From an uncultured Clostridia bacterium (lineage in GTDB: Bacteria; Bacillota; Clostridia; Lachnospirales; Anaerotignaceae): a stretch of DNA of 26,815 bases. How positions within the stretch are numbered: the first letter of the stretch is position 1; each line of letters starts with the position of its first letter. The position numbers and the translations under genes are program-made. The stretch spans positions 1 to 26,815 of the forward strand of contig CAJUNT010000013.1 in the NCBI GenBank assembly GCA_910587735.1. Reading direction: 5' to 3'. The notes under the pieces were generated by a model. That model was not told the origin of the DNA and ran no database searches. It was given only the letters and a program-made list of their open reading frames with translations. Of the stretch, positions 9,133-16,953 are shown in pieces.

Positions 9133-10449
9133 TTATTCTCCTCCTTCTGTTAACTTTTCAGGGTGTTCAGAATAAAATTTCTGTACTTTTGCAATCAAGT
9201 CTCTGTTATATCTTGCCCAATCATTATCAAATTTTGTAAGGAATGTATCTGTAGCATTTTCGCTATTATCTACTAAATAAGTCTGTATCATAGCATCTAC
9301 AGCCATTTCAGCAGGATAATGGTGGTCTTGATAATCTGCCATTCTATCATTTTCAATATATGGTTTCATGCCGTCCAACATAGATGGCAGTTCAAAATCT
9401 CCTTTTTTACATGGTACCGCACTTTGGTCATCTAAATAAGTTTGTATATTTTCATCTTCATATAAGAAGTTAAGTACTTCATATATTGCCTCTTTTTTGT
9501 CCTCATTTCCTGCCATAACAGACCACTGTAAGTCATTACCAGAATTCAAAACGTTTTCTTCTTTATTATTGCTTGCTGGGAATACAAATGAATCAATATT
9601 GATATCTGGGTTTACTGATTTTATTTGTGGTACTGCATAACTTCCTATTACATACATTACAGATTCTCCTCTTGCAAATGCAGTACAAGCATCATTGTAG
9701 CTGTAAGCAACAGGGTCTGGCTGAGCATATTTCAAAAGTGATTTTGTAATTTCTGCTACTGGGCGATAACCTTCTGAGAATGTAGCAAGTCCTGCATTTA
9801 CCTGTGAACAGATTTCAGCATCAGCAACATCTACTGCAATCGCATTCCAAGGTGCTAAACAAGTCCATGTATCTCTAAATCCAAAATACAATGGTTGCAT
9901 ACCTTTTTGTTGTATATCTTCACAAAGTTTATAAAATTCGTCCAATGTTTCTGGAATTTTCCAGCCATTTTCATCAAAAATATCTTTATTATATAATACA
10001 CCTGCGGCGTTTGCCATATAAGGCACTGCGTACACACCGTCTAATGGTATAAATTCTAATTGTTTATCAATTTTTAAATAGGATTCTTTAATATCTGATA
10101 ATCCTTCAAAATCAGAAATGTCCATAAGCATTTCTGCATCTAAGAAATTAGAATAATTAATATCACCACCGATACCAATAATTTCTGGATAGTCTTCTCT
10201 AACAAATCTCGTTTTTAATATTGTCATGGCATCATTTGGAGAGTCAATGACAAGTTCAATATCATCATGTGTTGCATTGAATTTTTCCTCTAAAACCTCA
10301 AATGCTTTTACTGCCTCTGGTTTATACTGCACAATTTCTATAACTGTTTTACCCGACGCTGTTTCTGTGCTGCAACCTGACAGCAGTGCAGCTGAAATCA
10401 TTACCCCTGCCATGAATATACTGCTGGCTGTTTTTATTCGTGATTTCAT
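9133..10449 (-). CDS. Sugar-binding lipoprotein of ABC transporter (family 1 solute-binding protein)
   Basis: 438 residues with a lipoprotein signal ending in the lipobox LLSGC, so Cys26 is the lipidated residue and the mature protein sits on the outer face of the membrane. The rest has the family 1 sugar-binding fold: an EIVQYKPEAVKAFEVL opening, PYMANAAGVLYNKDIF, and a C-terminal helical part. It captures an oligosaccharide for the two permeases encoded directly downstream. It is the first gene of the minus-strand operon, with a GGAGGAGG site about 10 bases before the ATG. It faces the AraC-type regulator gene across a 546-base regulatory region. Specificity is inferred from the alpha-galactosidase and the sucrose-active GH13 in the operon. 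Confidence 0.93.
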   Translation of the reverse strand: MKSRIKTASSIFMAGVMISAALLSGCSTETASGKTVIEIVQYKPEAVKAFEVLEEKFNATHDDIELVIDSPNDAMTILKTRFVREDYPEIIGIGGDINYSNFLDAEMLMDISDFEGLSDIKESYLKIDKQLEFIPLDGVYAVPYMANAAGVLYNKDIFDENGWKIPETLDEFYKLCEDIQQKGMQPLYFGFRDTWTCLAPWNAIAVDVADAEICSQVNAGLATFSEGYRPVAEITKSLLKYAQPDPVAYSYNDACTAFARGESVMYVIGSYAVPQIKSVNPDINIDSFVFPASNNKEENVLNSGNDLQWSVMAGNEDKKEAIYEVLNFLYEDENIQTYLDDQSAVPCKKGDFELPSMLDGMKPYIENDRMADYQDHHYPAEMAVDAMIQTYLVDNSENATDTFLTKFDNDWARYNRDLIAKVQKFYSEHPEKLTEGGE

Positions 10450-10490
10450 AAAAAACTTCCTCCTCCCTTTTTTACCATAATACTGTTTGG

Positions 10491-10496
10491 ATTATA
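10491..10496 (-). promoter_or_regulatory. Putative activator-dependent -10 box for the sugar operon
   Basis: Minus-strand TATAAT matches the consensus -10 fully, but the hexamer 17 bases upstream (CAAAAA) is not a -35 box. A promoter with good -10 and missing -35 is typical of activator control. It would place the transcript start about 35 bases before the binding-protein ATG. Confidence 0.45.
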
Positions 10497-10524
10497 GTAA
10501 TTTCACATTGTTGTTTTTGCAAAA

Positions 10525-10550
10525 GCAGTGTCAAATGATATTTACACTGC
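10525..10550. promoter_or_regulatory. 26-bp palindrome, candidate AraC-type regulator operator
   Basis: GCAGTGT and ACACTGC are perfect inverted arms, extended by AAA/TTT matches inside. Its centre lies about 53 bases upstream of the transcript start predicted from the TATAAT at 10491-10496, a usual place for an activator site. The GCAGT/ACTGC core recurs in the inverted repeat at 10694-10771. That the AraC-type protein binds it is inference. Confidence 0.45.
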
Positions 10551-10693
10551 ACAATATACTAATTTGTTGTTACAAATAATGCGAAACAGAAAAAAGAAAC
10601 ATAAAATACACTTGTATATAAAACAATACGATTATCAGAAAAATACAATATACTATAATCAACGTTTTTCATTTTTACTATGTAAAAATATAA

Positions 10694-10771
10694 GCAGTAC
10701 GAAATAATATAAGGGGGAGAATTTCATTATTATGAAAGAAAAAACAGCGTTTTTTCAGTATTTCGCACTGC
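10694..10771. other. Branched inverted-repeat structure in the divergent region
   Basis: Outer arms 10694-10706 and 10759-10771 pair over 12 of 13 positions. Two further hairpins fit inside: TTTCAT/ATGAAA with a TATT tetraloop (10722-10737) and GAAAAAAC/GTTTTTTC with a 3-base loop (10738-10756). Together they form a three-way junction. On the plus strand an AGGGGGAG site is left unpaired and an ATG falls in the first inner hairpin. It could be an RNA leader of the regulator transcript, or a DNA operator since the arms share GCAGT/ACTGC with the 26-bp palindrome. Confidence 0.4.
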
Positions 10772-10797
10772 ATATTTCATATTTTTTATTATTATAG
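10732..10797 (+). CDS. Possible 21-codon leader peptide
   Basis: A short ORF begins at an ATG 12 bases after AGGGGGAG and ends at TAG. The peptide opens MKEKTAFFQYF and ends SYFLLL, so it is hydrophobic and rich in Phe, Tyr and Leu. It overlaps the branched structure at 10694-10771. The spacing from the ribosome binding site is longer than usual, and short ORFs arise by chance in AT-rich DNA, so this is tentative. Confidence 0.22.
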   Translation: MKEKTAFFQYFALHISYFLLL

Positions 10798-10995
10798 CAT
10801 ATCATTATGTGAATATTGAATAGCTATAAAACAGTATTTTTATATCATATTGCTGTTTTTCTATTTTTATGTGCAATTCATATAGCATTTTGATATATTT
10901 TGGTATATAATAGTATTAGTTACTAAAGACTTTTTATATTTATCACATTTCTTTACACAAATTATAAAAAATATAACCTACAAAGGAGAAAGCTT

Positions 10996-11847
10996 ATGGA
11001 TAATATTATTTTTTCAATATTTCCCAATGAAAATTTTATTGACCTTTGCCTTTATCAATTCGGCTGGGAAAAATGTAGACCTGCGCATTCATTTGGTCCT
11101 GTTGCACGTAATCACTATCTATTTCACTATGTCATATCTGGAACAGGCACACTTATGGCAGAAGACAGCCACAAAGTCACAAAAACATATCAATTAAAAC
11201 CACAACAAGGATTTATGATTTTTCCAGGACAAACAACAATGTATGTCGCATCAAAAGACTGTCCTTGGGAATATATTTGGCTGGAATTTGATGGACTTCG
11301 TGTAAAAGAGGCTATCGAAGTCGCTGGGCTATCTATTAACAACCCTATTTATCGCTCTCACTTTAATGATATGCAAAATGATATGTTAAATGAAATGAAT
11401 TACATTGTGCAGCACAAAGAATGTCCTCCTTTTCATTTAATAGGACATTTGTATCTATTTCTGGACTATCTTATTAGGTCTGTTACACATACTTCTTTAC
11501 AATGTCACAATAAATTGCGTGATTTTTATTTAAAGGAGGCGATTTCTTATATTGAGTTAAATTTTCAAAATGATATTTCTATAGAAGATATTGCCGAAAA
11601 CTGCGGTTTGAATAGAAGTTATTTTGGTAAGATATTTAAAGATGCCGTTGGACAATCTCCTCAAGAGTTTTTAATCAATTATCGTATGATTAAAGCAACA
11701 GAATTGCTTCGCTTGACACAATTATCTATACAGGAAATTGGAAATGCTGTAGGTTATCCTAATGCACTCCATTTTTCAAGAGCATTTAAAAATGTCTATG
11801 GTGTTTCGCCTCGTGTTTGGCGTATAGAAAAATGTGCCATAAAATAA
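10996..11847 (+). CDS. AraC-family sugar-responsive transcription regulator (MsmR/RafR-like)
   Basis: 283 residues. The N-terminal half (about 20-120) looks like an AraC-type cupin ligand-binding domain, with HYLFHYVISGTGTL and GFMIFPGQTTMYV. The C-terminal 100 residues hold two helix-turn-helix motifs: DISIEDIAENCGLNRSYFGK and LSIQEIGNAVGYPNALHFSR, ending with the family signature FKNVYGVSPRVWR. AAAGGAG precedes the ATG by 7 bases. It is divergent from the transporter operon, the usual layout for an activator that senses the imported sugar. Its likely targets are that operon, and perhaps msmK downstream on the same strand. Confidence 0.93.
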   Translation: MDNIIFSIFPNENFIDLCLYQFGWEKCRPAHSFGPVARNHYLFHYVISGTGTLMAEDSHKVTKTYQLKPQQGFMIFPGQTTMYVASKDCPWEYIWLEFDGLRVKEAIEVAGLSINNPIYRSHFNDMQNDMLNEMNYIVQHKECPPFHLIGHLYLFLDYLIRSVTHTSLQCHNKLRDFYLKEAISYIELNFQNDISIEDIAENCGLNRSYFGKIFKDAVGQSPQEFLINYRMIKATELLRLTQLSIQEIGNAVGYPNALHFSRAFKNVYGVSPRVWRIEKCAIK

Positions 11848-11870
11848 TATTACATTATAATGTAAATATT
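11845..11870 (+). terminator. A/T-only hairpin at the end of the regulator gene
   Basis: TTACATTATAATGTAA is a 16-base perfect palindrome that directly follows the stop codon; flanking AATATT arms extend it with one bulge. A T-rich stretch follows. It lacks G:C pairs in most of the stem, so termination would be weak; the stronger hairpin at 11955 lies behind it. Confidence 0.4.
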
Positions 11871-11954
11871 TTGTTTTTTCTATTTTTTTATACATATACT
11901 TACATTATTTTTCAGAAATGTTATAAAATACCGTTTATAATACTAAAATACTTC

Positions 11955-11987
11955 GGGGGAACTTTTCACTTGTGAAAAAGTTCCCCC
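11955..11987 (+). terminator. Strong 3' hairpin after the AraC-type regulator gene
   Basis: GGGGGAACTTTT pairs with AAAAGTTCCCCC around a CACTTGTG(A) loop, followed by a moderately T-rich ATTATTTATTTT. It belongs to a family of three related hairpins in this window (also 7313-7348 and 26202-26238), each lying 3' of a gene in sense orientation. Confidence 0.7.
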
Positions 11988-12405
11988 ATTATTTATTTTG
12001 CAAATCATTTTATACTTATATTAACATCTGCACATATTTTAAGTATATTAAGGTATATAAATTTTTATCGATACTGTGCATGATAATATATCAAAATGCA
12101 ACATAAATTGCACATAATACTAGAAACATAGCAATATGATATAAAATTGCTTATTTGTTGCTATTTAATAGACGCATAATGATATGTTATGATAATAAAA
12201 AGAAAAAAGAACAGGAAATAAAAGATAAATACCATATTGCCTATAAAAATGTTTCAATTTTTACTATAATAAAAGTCCTGATTATGTGATTATGCATGAT
12301 AATAAAAGGGGGCTAATATAATTTAGGACTGGTGAAATCGATATTATCATTAAAAAAATTTTACTGCAAACTTTATTGCAAATACATGATAAAGGAGACG
12401 AAAAT
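11988..12405. other. Intergenic region upstream of msmK
   Basis: No gene seen. TATAAT at 12265-12270 could be the msmK -10 box, though no good -35 lies at the right distance. At 12333-12346 (TGAAATCGATATTA) there is a partial match to the CcpA cre consensus with about two mismatches. A TGCAAA direct repeat lies just before the ribosome binding site AAAGGAG at 12391-12397. Confidence 0.35.
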
Positions 12406-13518
12406 ATGGCAAGTATATCTTTAAAAAATATCTGTAAAAAATATTCAAATGGTTTTGAAGCTGTAAAAAACTTTAATATGGAAATTGAAGACAAAGAATT
12501 CATTATATTTGTTGGTCCATCAGGATGTGGTAAATCCACCACATTACGTATGGTTGCAGGACTTGAAGATATTTCTTCTGGTGAATTGCTTATTGACGGA
12601 AAATTAGTAAATGATGTAGAGCCAAAAGACCGTGATATTGCTATGGTTTTCCAAAACTATGCTCTTTATCCTCATATGACTGTTTATGAGAATATGGCTT
12701 TTGCATTAAAACTGCGCAAAACTCCTCCAGACGAAATTGACAAAATGGTACATCATGCAGCAAAAATATTAGACCTTGAAAAATTATTAGACCGTAAACC
12801 AAAAGCATTATCAGGTGGACAAAGACAGCGTGTTGCTATGGGTCGTGCTATTGTTCGTAATCCAAAAGTATTCTTAATGGATGAACCTCTTTCCAATTTG
12901 GACGCAAAGCTTCGTGTACAAATGAGAGCAGAAATTTCAAAATTACATCAAAGTCTTGGCACAACAATTATATATGTTACACATGACCAAACAGAAGCTA
13001 TGACATTGGGAACGCGTATTGTTGTTATGAAAGATGGTATTGTGCAACAAATTGATACACCTCAAAATCTTTATAACCACCCTGCAAACCTTTTTGTTGC
13101 AAGCTTTATTGGTTCTCCACAAATGAACTTTTTAGATGCTGTTTGTAAAGTAAATGGCAATCAGGCATCACTGAAAATAGGAGAATATAGTATATCCATT
13201 TCAGAAGAAAAATCAAAAGCATTAATTGATGGTGGATATGCAGGTAAAACAGTTGTTATGGGAATCCGTCCAGAAGATATTTATGACTCTGATGAAATGC
13301 TTGAAAAATTCTCAAGCAGTACAATAGAATCTACTATTAATATTTCTGAATTGCTGGGCGCTGAAGTATATTTATATTTTGACATACAAGGAACAAGTAT
13401 GACAGCAAGAGTTGCTCCTACTACAAAAGCAAAAAATGGCTCTAAAGTACGTTTTGCTTTAGATGTCAATAAAATTCATGTTTTTGATAAATCTACTGAA
13501 TTGACTATTACAAACTAA
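12406..13518 (+). CDS. msmK: Sugar ABC transporter ATPase, MsmK/UgpC/MalK type
   Basis: About 370 residues from the ATG at 12406, chosen for the AAAGGAG site 8 bases upstream; an in-frame ATG at 12376 has no such site. All ATPase motifs are intact: Walker A GPSGCGKST at 37-45, Q-loop VFQNYALYP at about 81, signature LSGGQRQR at 135-142, Walker B VFLMDEP at 155-161, D-loop SNLD, and switch His193. A C-terminal TOBE-type regulatory region follows from about residue 235. It powers carbohydrate importers that lack their own ATPase, and the transporter operon here has none, so it is the obvious partner. It is a single-gene unit away from the permeases, as for shared MsmK ATPases in other Firmicutes. 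Confidence 0.95.
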   Translation: MASISLKNICKKYSNGFEAVKNFNMEIEDKEFIIFVGPSGCGKSTTLRMVAGLEDISSGELLIDGKLVNDVEPKDRDIAMVFQNYALYPHMTVYENMAFALKLRKTPPDEIDKMVHHAAKILDLEKLLDRKPKALSGGQRQRVAMGRAIVRNPKVFLMDEPLSNLDAKLRVQMRAEISKLHQSLGTTIIYVTHDQTEAMTLGTRIVVMKDGIVQQIDTPQNLYNHPANLFVASFIGSPQMNFLDAVCKVNGNQASLKIGEYSISISEEKSKALIDGGYAGKTVVMGIRPEDIYDSDEMLEKFSSSTIESTINISELLGAEVYLYFDIQGTSMTARVAPTTKAKNGSKVRFALDVNKIHVFDKSTELTITN

Positions 13519-13570
13519 TATATTATCGTTTTTGGTTAAATTGACAACTTACTTTTATACGATACCATAT

Positions 13571-13602
13571 AAAAAACTTCCCATATTTATGGGAAGTTTT
13601 TT
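13571..13602. terminator. Bidirectional terminator between msmK and the GH31 gene
   Basis: A perfect 15-bp stem with a 2-base loop: AAAAAACTTCCCATA then TATGGGAAGTTTTTT. A-run and T-run on the two sides make it work in both directions, serving the convergent msmK and GH31 genes. Confidence 0.9.
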
Positions 13603-13616
13603 CTTTATACAGAAAT

Positions 13617-15602
13617 TTATTTTTTCAACAATTTACAATTTATTGTATACTGTTTTGTAATACCGTCATCATCATAAAGCAGATATTCACTATTTTGATA
13701 ACCAAATAGTTGCATACTTTGCATATCAATTTTTTCTACACATTCTGCTGTATCAACAACAGGAATACATTTTCCTTCTCTGACAAATAATACCACTTCA
13801 TTTAATGCCACAGCAATATAATGATATCCCTTTTGATATTGTTCTGTCTGTATACTACCATCCCCTAAAAATTTTACCATCATCATATTTTCAGGCAAAT
13901 ATACACTACGTCCCTTTGCATTTTGTGTATAAACAGGTGCAATCATCACTTCATTTCCTATTATCAACTGGTCTTCTATTTCTTTTGCAATATCATCATG
14001 AGCATATACAAATGCAAGCGGTTTAAAATACATATCATCATATAATGCTGCTTTCATATATTCACTATAAATATATGGTATCAATCTATAACGCACATCA
14101 ATAATTTGTTTCAATTCTTCCACTTTTTCAAATTGATAACATTCCTGTCTCCTTGTGCCATCTGCGGAATGATTTCTCATAATTGGTGTAAATATGCCAA
14201 ACGCTAACCATCTTAAAAGTAGCTCTCTTGTGGTATCGCCTCCAAATCCTCCCAAGTCCGCACCAATATACAAAAATCCACACATATTCAGCGATGGCAT
14301 CATTTTTATATTTAATAATATATGTGACCACCATGACATATTATCTCCTGTCCATATTCCTCCATATCTATGCATACCAATATAAGAAGAACGGGAAAAT
14401 AAAAGATATCTGCGATTGCTGTCTATTTCATTTAATCCCTCTGCTGCTGCTCTTGTCATATTGTAGCCATATAAATTATGTACTTTATCATGACGTATTT
14501 TTTGTCCATCTACATTATGATAAAATGAAGCATAATCAGAACTATGATTTGCTAAATACAACATTTCGTCTTTCATAAACCAAACATCATTTTTAGAAGG
14601 CTGTTTTTCAACAAATTTTTTCATATGATTTTTTATTCTTTCTATACCTTCAGGTGTGTAAAATATTGCTGGCTCATTCATATCATTCCAAAAGCCTTCA
14701 ATACCTTTTTCCGTTAATATTCTATATTTTGAACCGAACCATTTTCTTGCCTCTTTATTTAATACATCTGGAAAATGGGTATATCCTGGCCATACTGCTG
14801 CAATAAAATCTGTGCCATCTTCTTTTTTACAAAAGTAATTGTTTTCAACGCCTTCTTCATATATCGCATATCCTTTTTCTATTTTTACACCTGCGTCTAT
14901 AATGGGAATCAATCTGTAATCATATTGCTTCATTTCTTTTACAAATTCATCAAAATCACTAAAATTTTGTTTATTAAATGTAAAATCTTTAAAATCTTCC
15001 ATATAATCAATATCCATATATATCATATCAATAGGAATATGATGTTTTCTGTATTCCCTTGCGACTTCTCTATAATCTTCTTTTGTTTTATACCCCCATC
15101 TACTTTGTGCAAAACCAAATGCAAATTTTGGAGGAATGTAACTTCTTCCTATGAGCTTTCTGAACTGTTTTACAATATCATAAGCACTTTCGCCATATAT
15201 TACATAGAAATCTAAATCACAGCTTTCACATATAATACTTAGTTTATCACTATGAGTATATCCTATATCAAAGCAAATAGAAGAAGGATAGTCAATAAAT
15301 ATACCGAAATTTTTTTCTCCTGATATTACAATAAAATTGTGTGCACCATAAAATGATGATTTATGTTCTGTATGCTGTGGGTCATCGGTACAGTTACTAA
15401 TGTAATAATAACCTCTTTTGTTTATGCCTCTATTGCTTTCTCCTAATCCAAAAACCATATCTTTTTCTGACATTTCATATTCAAAACAAAATTTGTTTTC
15501 ACATGATATATTACCATACTCTGGACTACCTTCTGTTTTTTCTATGTCAATGACTGTTGCTTCTGTATCAAATGGTGTACCATAAATATATTTTTTTATC
15601 AT
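13617..15602 (-). CDS. Alpha-glucosidase, glycoside hydrolase family 31
   Basis: 661 residues, cytoplasmic (no signal peptide). The catalytic nucleophile block GFWNDMNEP places Asp307 as nucleophile, and GGIWTGDNMSWW gives Asp420 as acid/base; FAQSRWGYK near 164-172, DIDYM near 197-201 and MRNHS near 475-479 are further GH31 landmarks. It should release glucose from alpha-linked oligosaccharides such as isomaltose or maltose; linkage preference cannot be settled. AAGGGAG precedes the ATG by about 9 bases. It lies 39 bases downstream of the nuclease gene on the same strand and may be co-transcribed with it, while facing msmK across a shared terminator. Functionally it belongs with the sugar island. 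Confidence 0.94.
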   Translation of the reverse strand: MIKKYIYGTPFDTEATVIDIEKTEGSPEYGNISCENKFCFEYEMSEKDMVFGLGESNRGINKRGYYYISNCTDDPQHTEHKSSFYGAHNFIVISGEKNFGIFIDYPSSICFDIGYTHSDKLSIICESCDLDFYVIYGESAYDIVKQFRKLIGRSYIPPKFAFGFAQSRWGYKTKEDYREVAREYRKHHIPIDMIYMDIDYMEDFKDFTFNKQNFSDFDEFVKEMKQYDYRLIPIIDAGVKIEKGYAIYEEGVENNYFCKKEDGTDFIAAVWPGYTHFPDVLNKEARKWFGSKYRILTEKGIEGFWNDMNEPAIFYTPEGIERIKNHMKKFVEKQPSKNDVWFMKDEMLYLANHSSDYASFYHNVDGQKIRHDKVHNLYGYNMTRAAAEGLNEIDSNRRYLLFSRSSYIGMHRYGGIWTGDNMSWWSHILLNIKMMPSLNMCGFLYIGADLGGFGGDTTRELLLRWLAFGIFTPIMRNHSADGTRRQECYQFEKVEELKQIIDVRYRLIPYIYSEYMKAALYDDMYFKPLAFVYAHDDIAKEIEDQLIIGNEVMIAPVYTQNAKGRSVYLPENMMMVKFLGDGSIQTEQYQKGYHYIAVALNEVVLFVREGKCIPVVDTAECVEKIDMQSMQLFGYQNSEYLLYDDDGITKQYTINCKLLKK

Positions 15603-15641
15603 GATTATGTTTCTCCCTTCTTTTTGGTAATTATATAATCA

Positions 15642-16544
15642 TTATGGTTTACAGATACCACATGGTGTATAGCCTTGTGCCTCTAACTGCTTCCTTGTAC
15701 CTACAAATTCCTGTTTACTGTCTTTTTTCATTGTACTAACACTGGAACAATCTAATTCATGAAATTTTTTAGAATTTGTATTTAATATGTATTTTACTGT
15801 ATCATCATTTACTGAAAAATCATCATCTTCTGCAGTAGCCTGTTTGCTTTCACCTGTTTTATAATCTAAAACAATACCTGGCTGATTATTATAGCAAAAT
15901 ACATTGAATAATATATCTTCTCCATTATCCTCTACTGATTCCGCTTCTATCTGCACACCCTTTGCTAAAAGATTATCTCCCTCAAACACTGGTGTAACAC
16001 GATACAACACATGGTTATTTGTTTCTTTTACATAGTCAGCAACCATATTTTCAAATGGTAACATACCCACTACATTTAAGTATCTTGTTCCTGTAATTAA
16101 ATTCTTTTCATTTGCATTTTCTCCTGTCAACTGAAAACCAATTAAATGACATCTGTTATAAAGGTGTTTTCCGTCCACACAATCATATTTTACACTATGC
16201 CATGCTGTGGGCTTCACTTGACTGATAGAGCCTCTTTCTTCTGTGGGCATAATGTCTTTTCCGACATTGGCAAATGCAACACCACATCTTCCTAAACTGT
16301 CTAAATCGCTATATGTTTCAAAAGACTCTGTTGTAAAATATTCCTCATCAAAATCAGGCTCATTATTATTTAATACAATATAAGGTTCTCCAGCATATTC
16401 TGGAATACTTTCTATTGTTATTACAGACGATGATGATGTTTGCTGTGTTGCCTGAGATAAGGCATCTATATCACCACACGCTACTGTAAATATCATTGCA
16501 AGTAATGCAATGAATAACGCAATACTTTTTCTTTTTTTAAACAT
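15642..16544 (-). CDS. Lipoprotein DNA/RNA non-specific endonuclease with C-terminal Cys/His domain
   Basis: 300 residues. An N-terminal lipoprotein signal ends in FTVAC (Cys23), so it is anchored outside the membrane. Residues about 80-220 match the non-specific nuclease fold of the EndA type: the usual DRGH motif reads NRCH with the catalytic His133 kept, followed by LTGENANEKNLITGTRYLN with the metal-binding Asn. The C-terminal 50 residues (YILNTNSKKFH to PCGICKP) carry His262, Cys266, Cys295 and Cys298, an Ada-type metal-binding layout often appended to secreted clostridial nucleases. The role may be nutrient scavenging or DNA uptake. GAGGAGG precedes the start, which overlaps the upstream small gene by 8 bases. 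Confidence 0.88.
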   Translation of the reverse strand: MFKKRKSIALFIALLAMIFTVACGDIDALSQATQQTSSSSVITIESIPEYAGEPYIVLNNNEPDFDEEYFTTESFETYSDLDSLGRCGVAFANVGKDIMPTEERGSISQVKPTAWHSVKYDCVDGKHLYNRCHLIGFQLTGENANEKNLITGTRYLNVVGMLPFENMVADYVKETNNHVLYRVTPVFEGDNLLAKGVQIEAESVEDNGEDILFNVFCYNNQPGIVLDYKTGESKQATAEDDDFSVNDDTVKYILNTNSKKFHELDCSSVSTMKKDSKQEFVGTRKQLEAQGYTPCGICKP

Positions 16545-16953
16545 TTGTATAAACCTCCTCTGTAATCATGTCATGTGAATTTCCTTTTATATCAGAAACT
16601 TTTTGCAGTTTCCATATATATTTGTTTATGGGGAATTGAAAATAATAATCCGCCGGATAAACTCTATTCCAACGATACAATATAATTTTTTGAATATCAT
16701 TTCCATATTTTGATATTTCTGTGTTTTCCACAAAACAATAATCCTGCTCCTGTGCAATATCTAAAAAATTAGACTGCACAATTACATTTTGATGTTCTTC
16801 TTTTAAAAATTGCTTTGCTGAATATTCATTCATCAATAGTCTTTTTCCTTCTGTTAATTGTAATATGTGATTGTATAAAGCAATATCTCTGCTTTGTCTG
16901 CGCTGATGAAATAACATACCATTGTTGTCATCAACACATGCTATTACTATCAT
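16537..16953 (-). CDS. Small conserved-looking protein of unknown function, coupled to the nuclease
   Basis: 138 residues, no signal peptide or membrane segment. The opening MIVIACVDDNNG recalls the start of dihydrofolate reductases, but the rest, including the distinctive YRWNRVYPAD at 93-102 and a C-terminal SHDMITEEVY, does not follow that fold. I know similar small proteins in Clostridia beside nuclease genes, without an established function. GGAGGG lies 8 bases before the ATG, and a good promoter lies upstream. Its end overlaps the nuclease start by 8 bases, so the two are made together; a cytoplasmic partner or inhibitor of the nuclease is speculation. Confidence 0.75.
   Translation of the reverse strand: MIVIACVDDNNGMLFHQRRQSRDIALYNHILQLTEGKRLLMNEYSAKQFLKEEHQNVIVQSNFLDIAQEQDYCFVENTEISKYGNDIQKIILYRWNRVYPADYYFQFPINKYIWKLQKVSDIKGNSHDMITEEVYTNV

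Larger units (their letters stand above)
10450..10995. promoter_or_regulatory. Divergent regulatory region between transporter operon and AraC-type regulator
   Basis: This 546-base AT-rich region carries control elements for both directions: a -10-like box and palindrome near the binding-protein gene, a branched inverted-repeat structure at 10694-10771, an AAAACAG/CTGTTTT inverted repeat at about 10828-10860, and a TATAAT at 10906-10911 that could serve the regulator but lacks a good -35 box. The other parts show nothing I can name. Confidence 0.6.

Noticed and set aside
13540..13565. Promoter starting with TTGACA after msmK
   Set aside because: No acceptable -10 at 16-18 bases, and the next element is a strong terminator.
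14775..15215. 146-codon plus-strand ORF inside the GH31 gene
   Set aside because: Fully antisense to a GH31 enzyme with intact catalytic blocks; its Phe/Ile/Tyr-rich translation is the usual antisense shadow.
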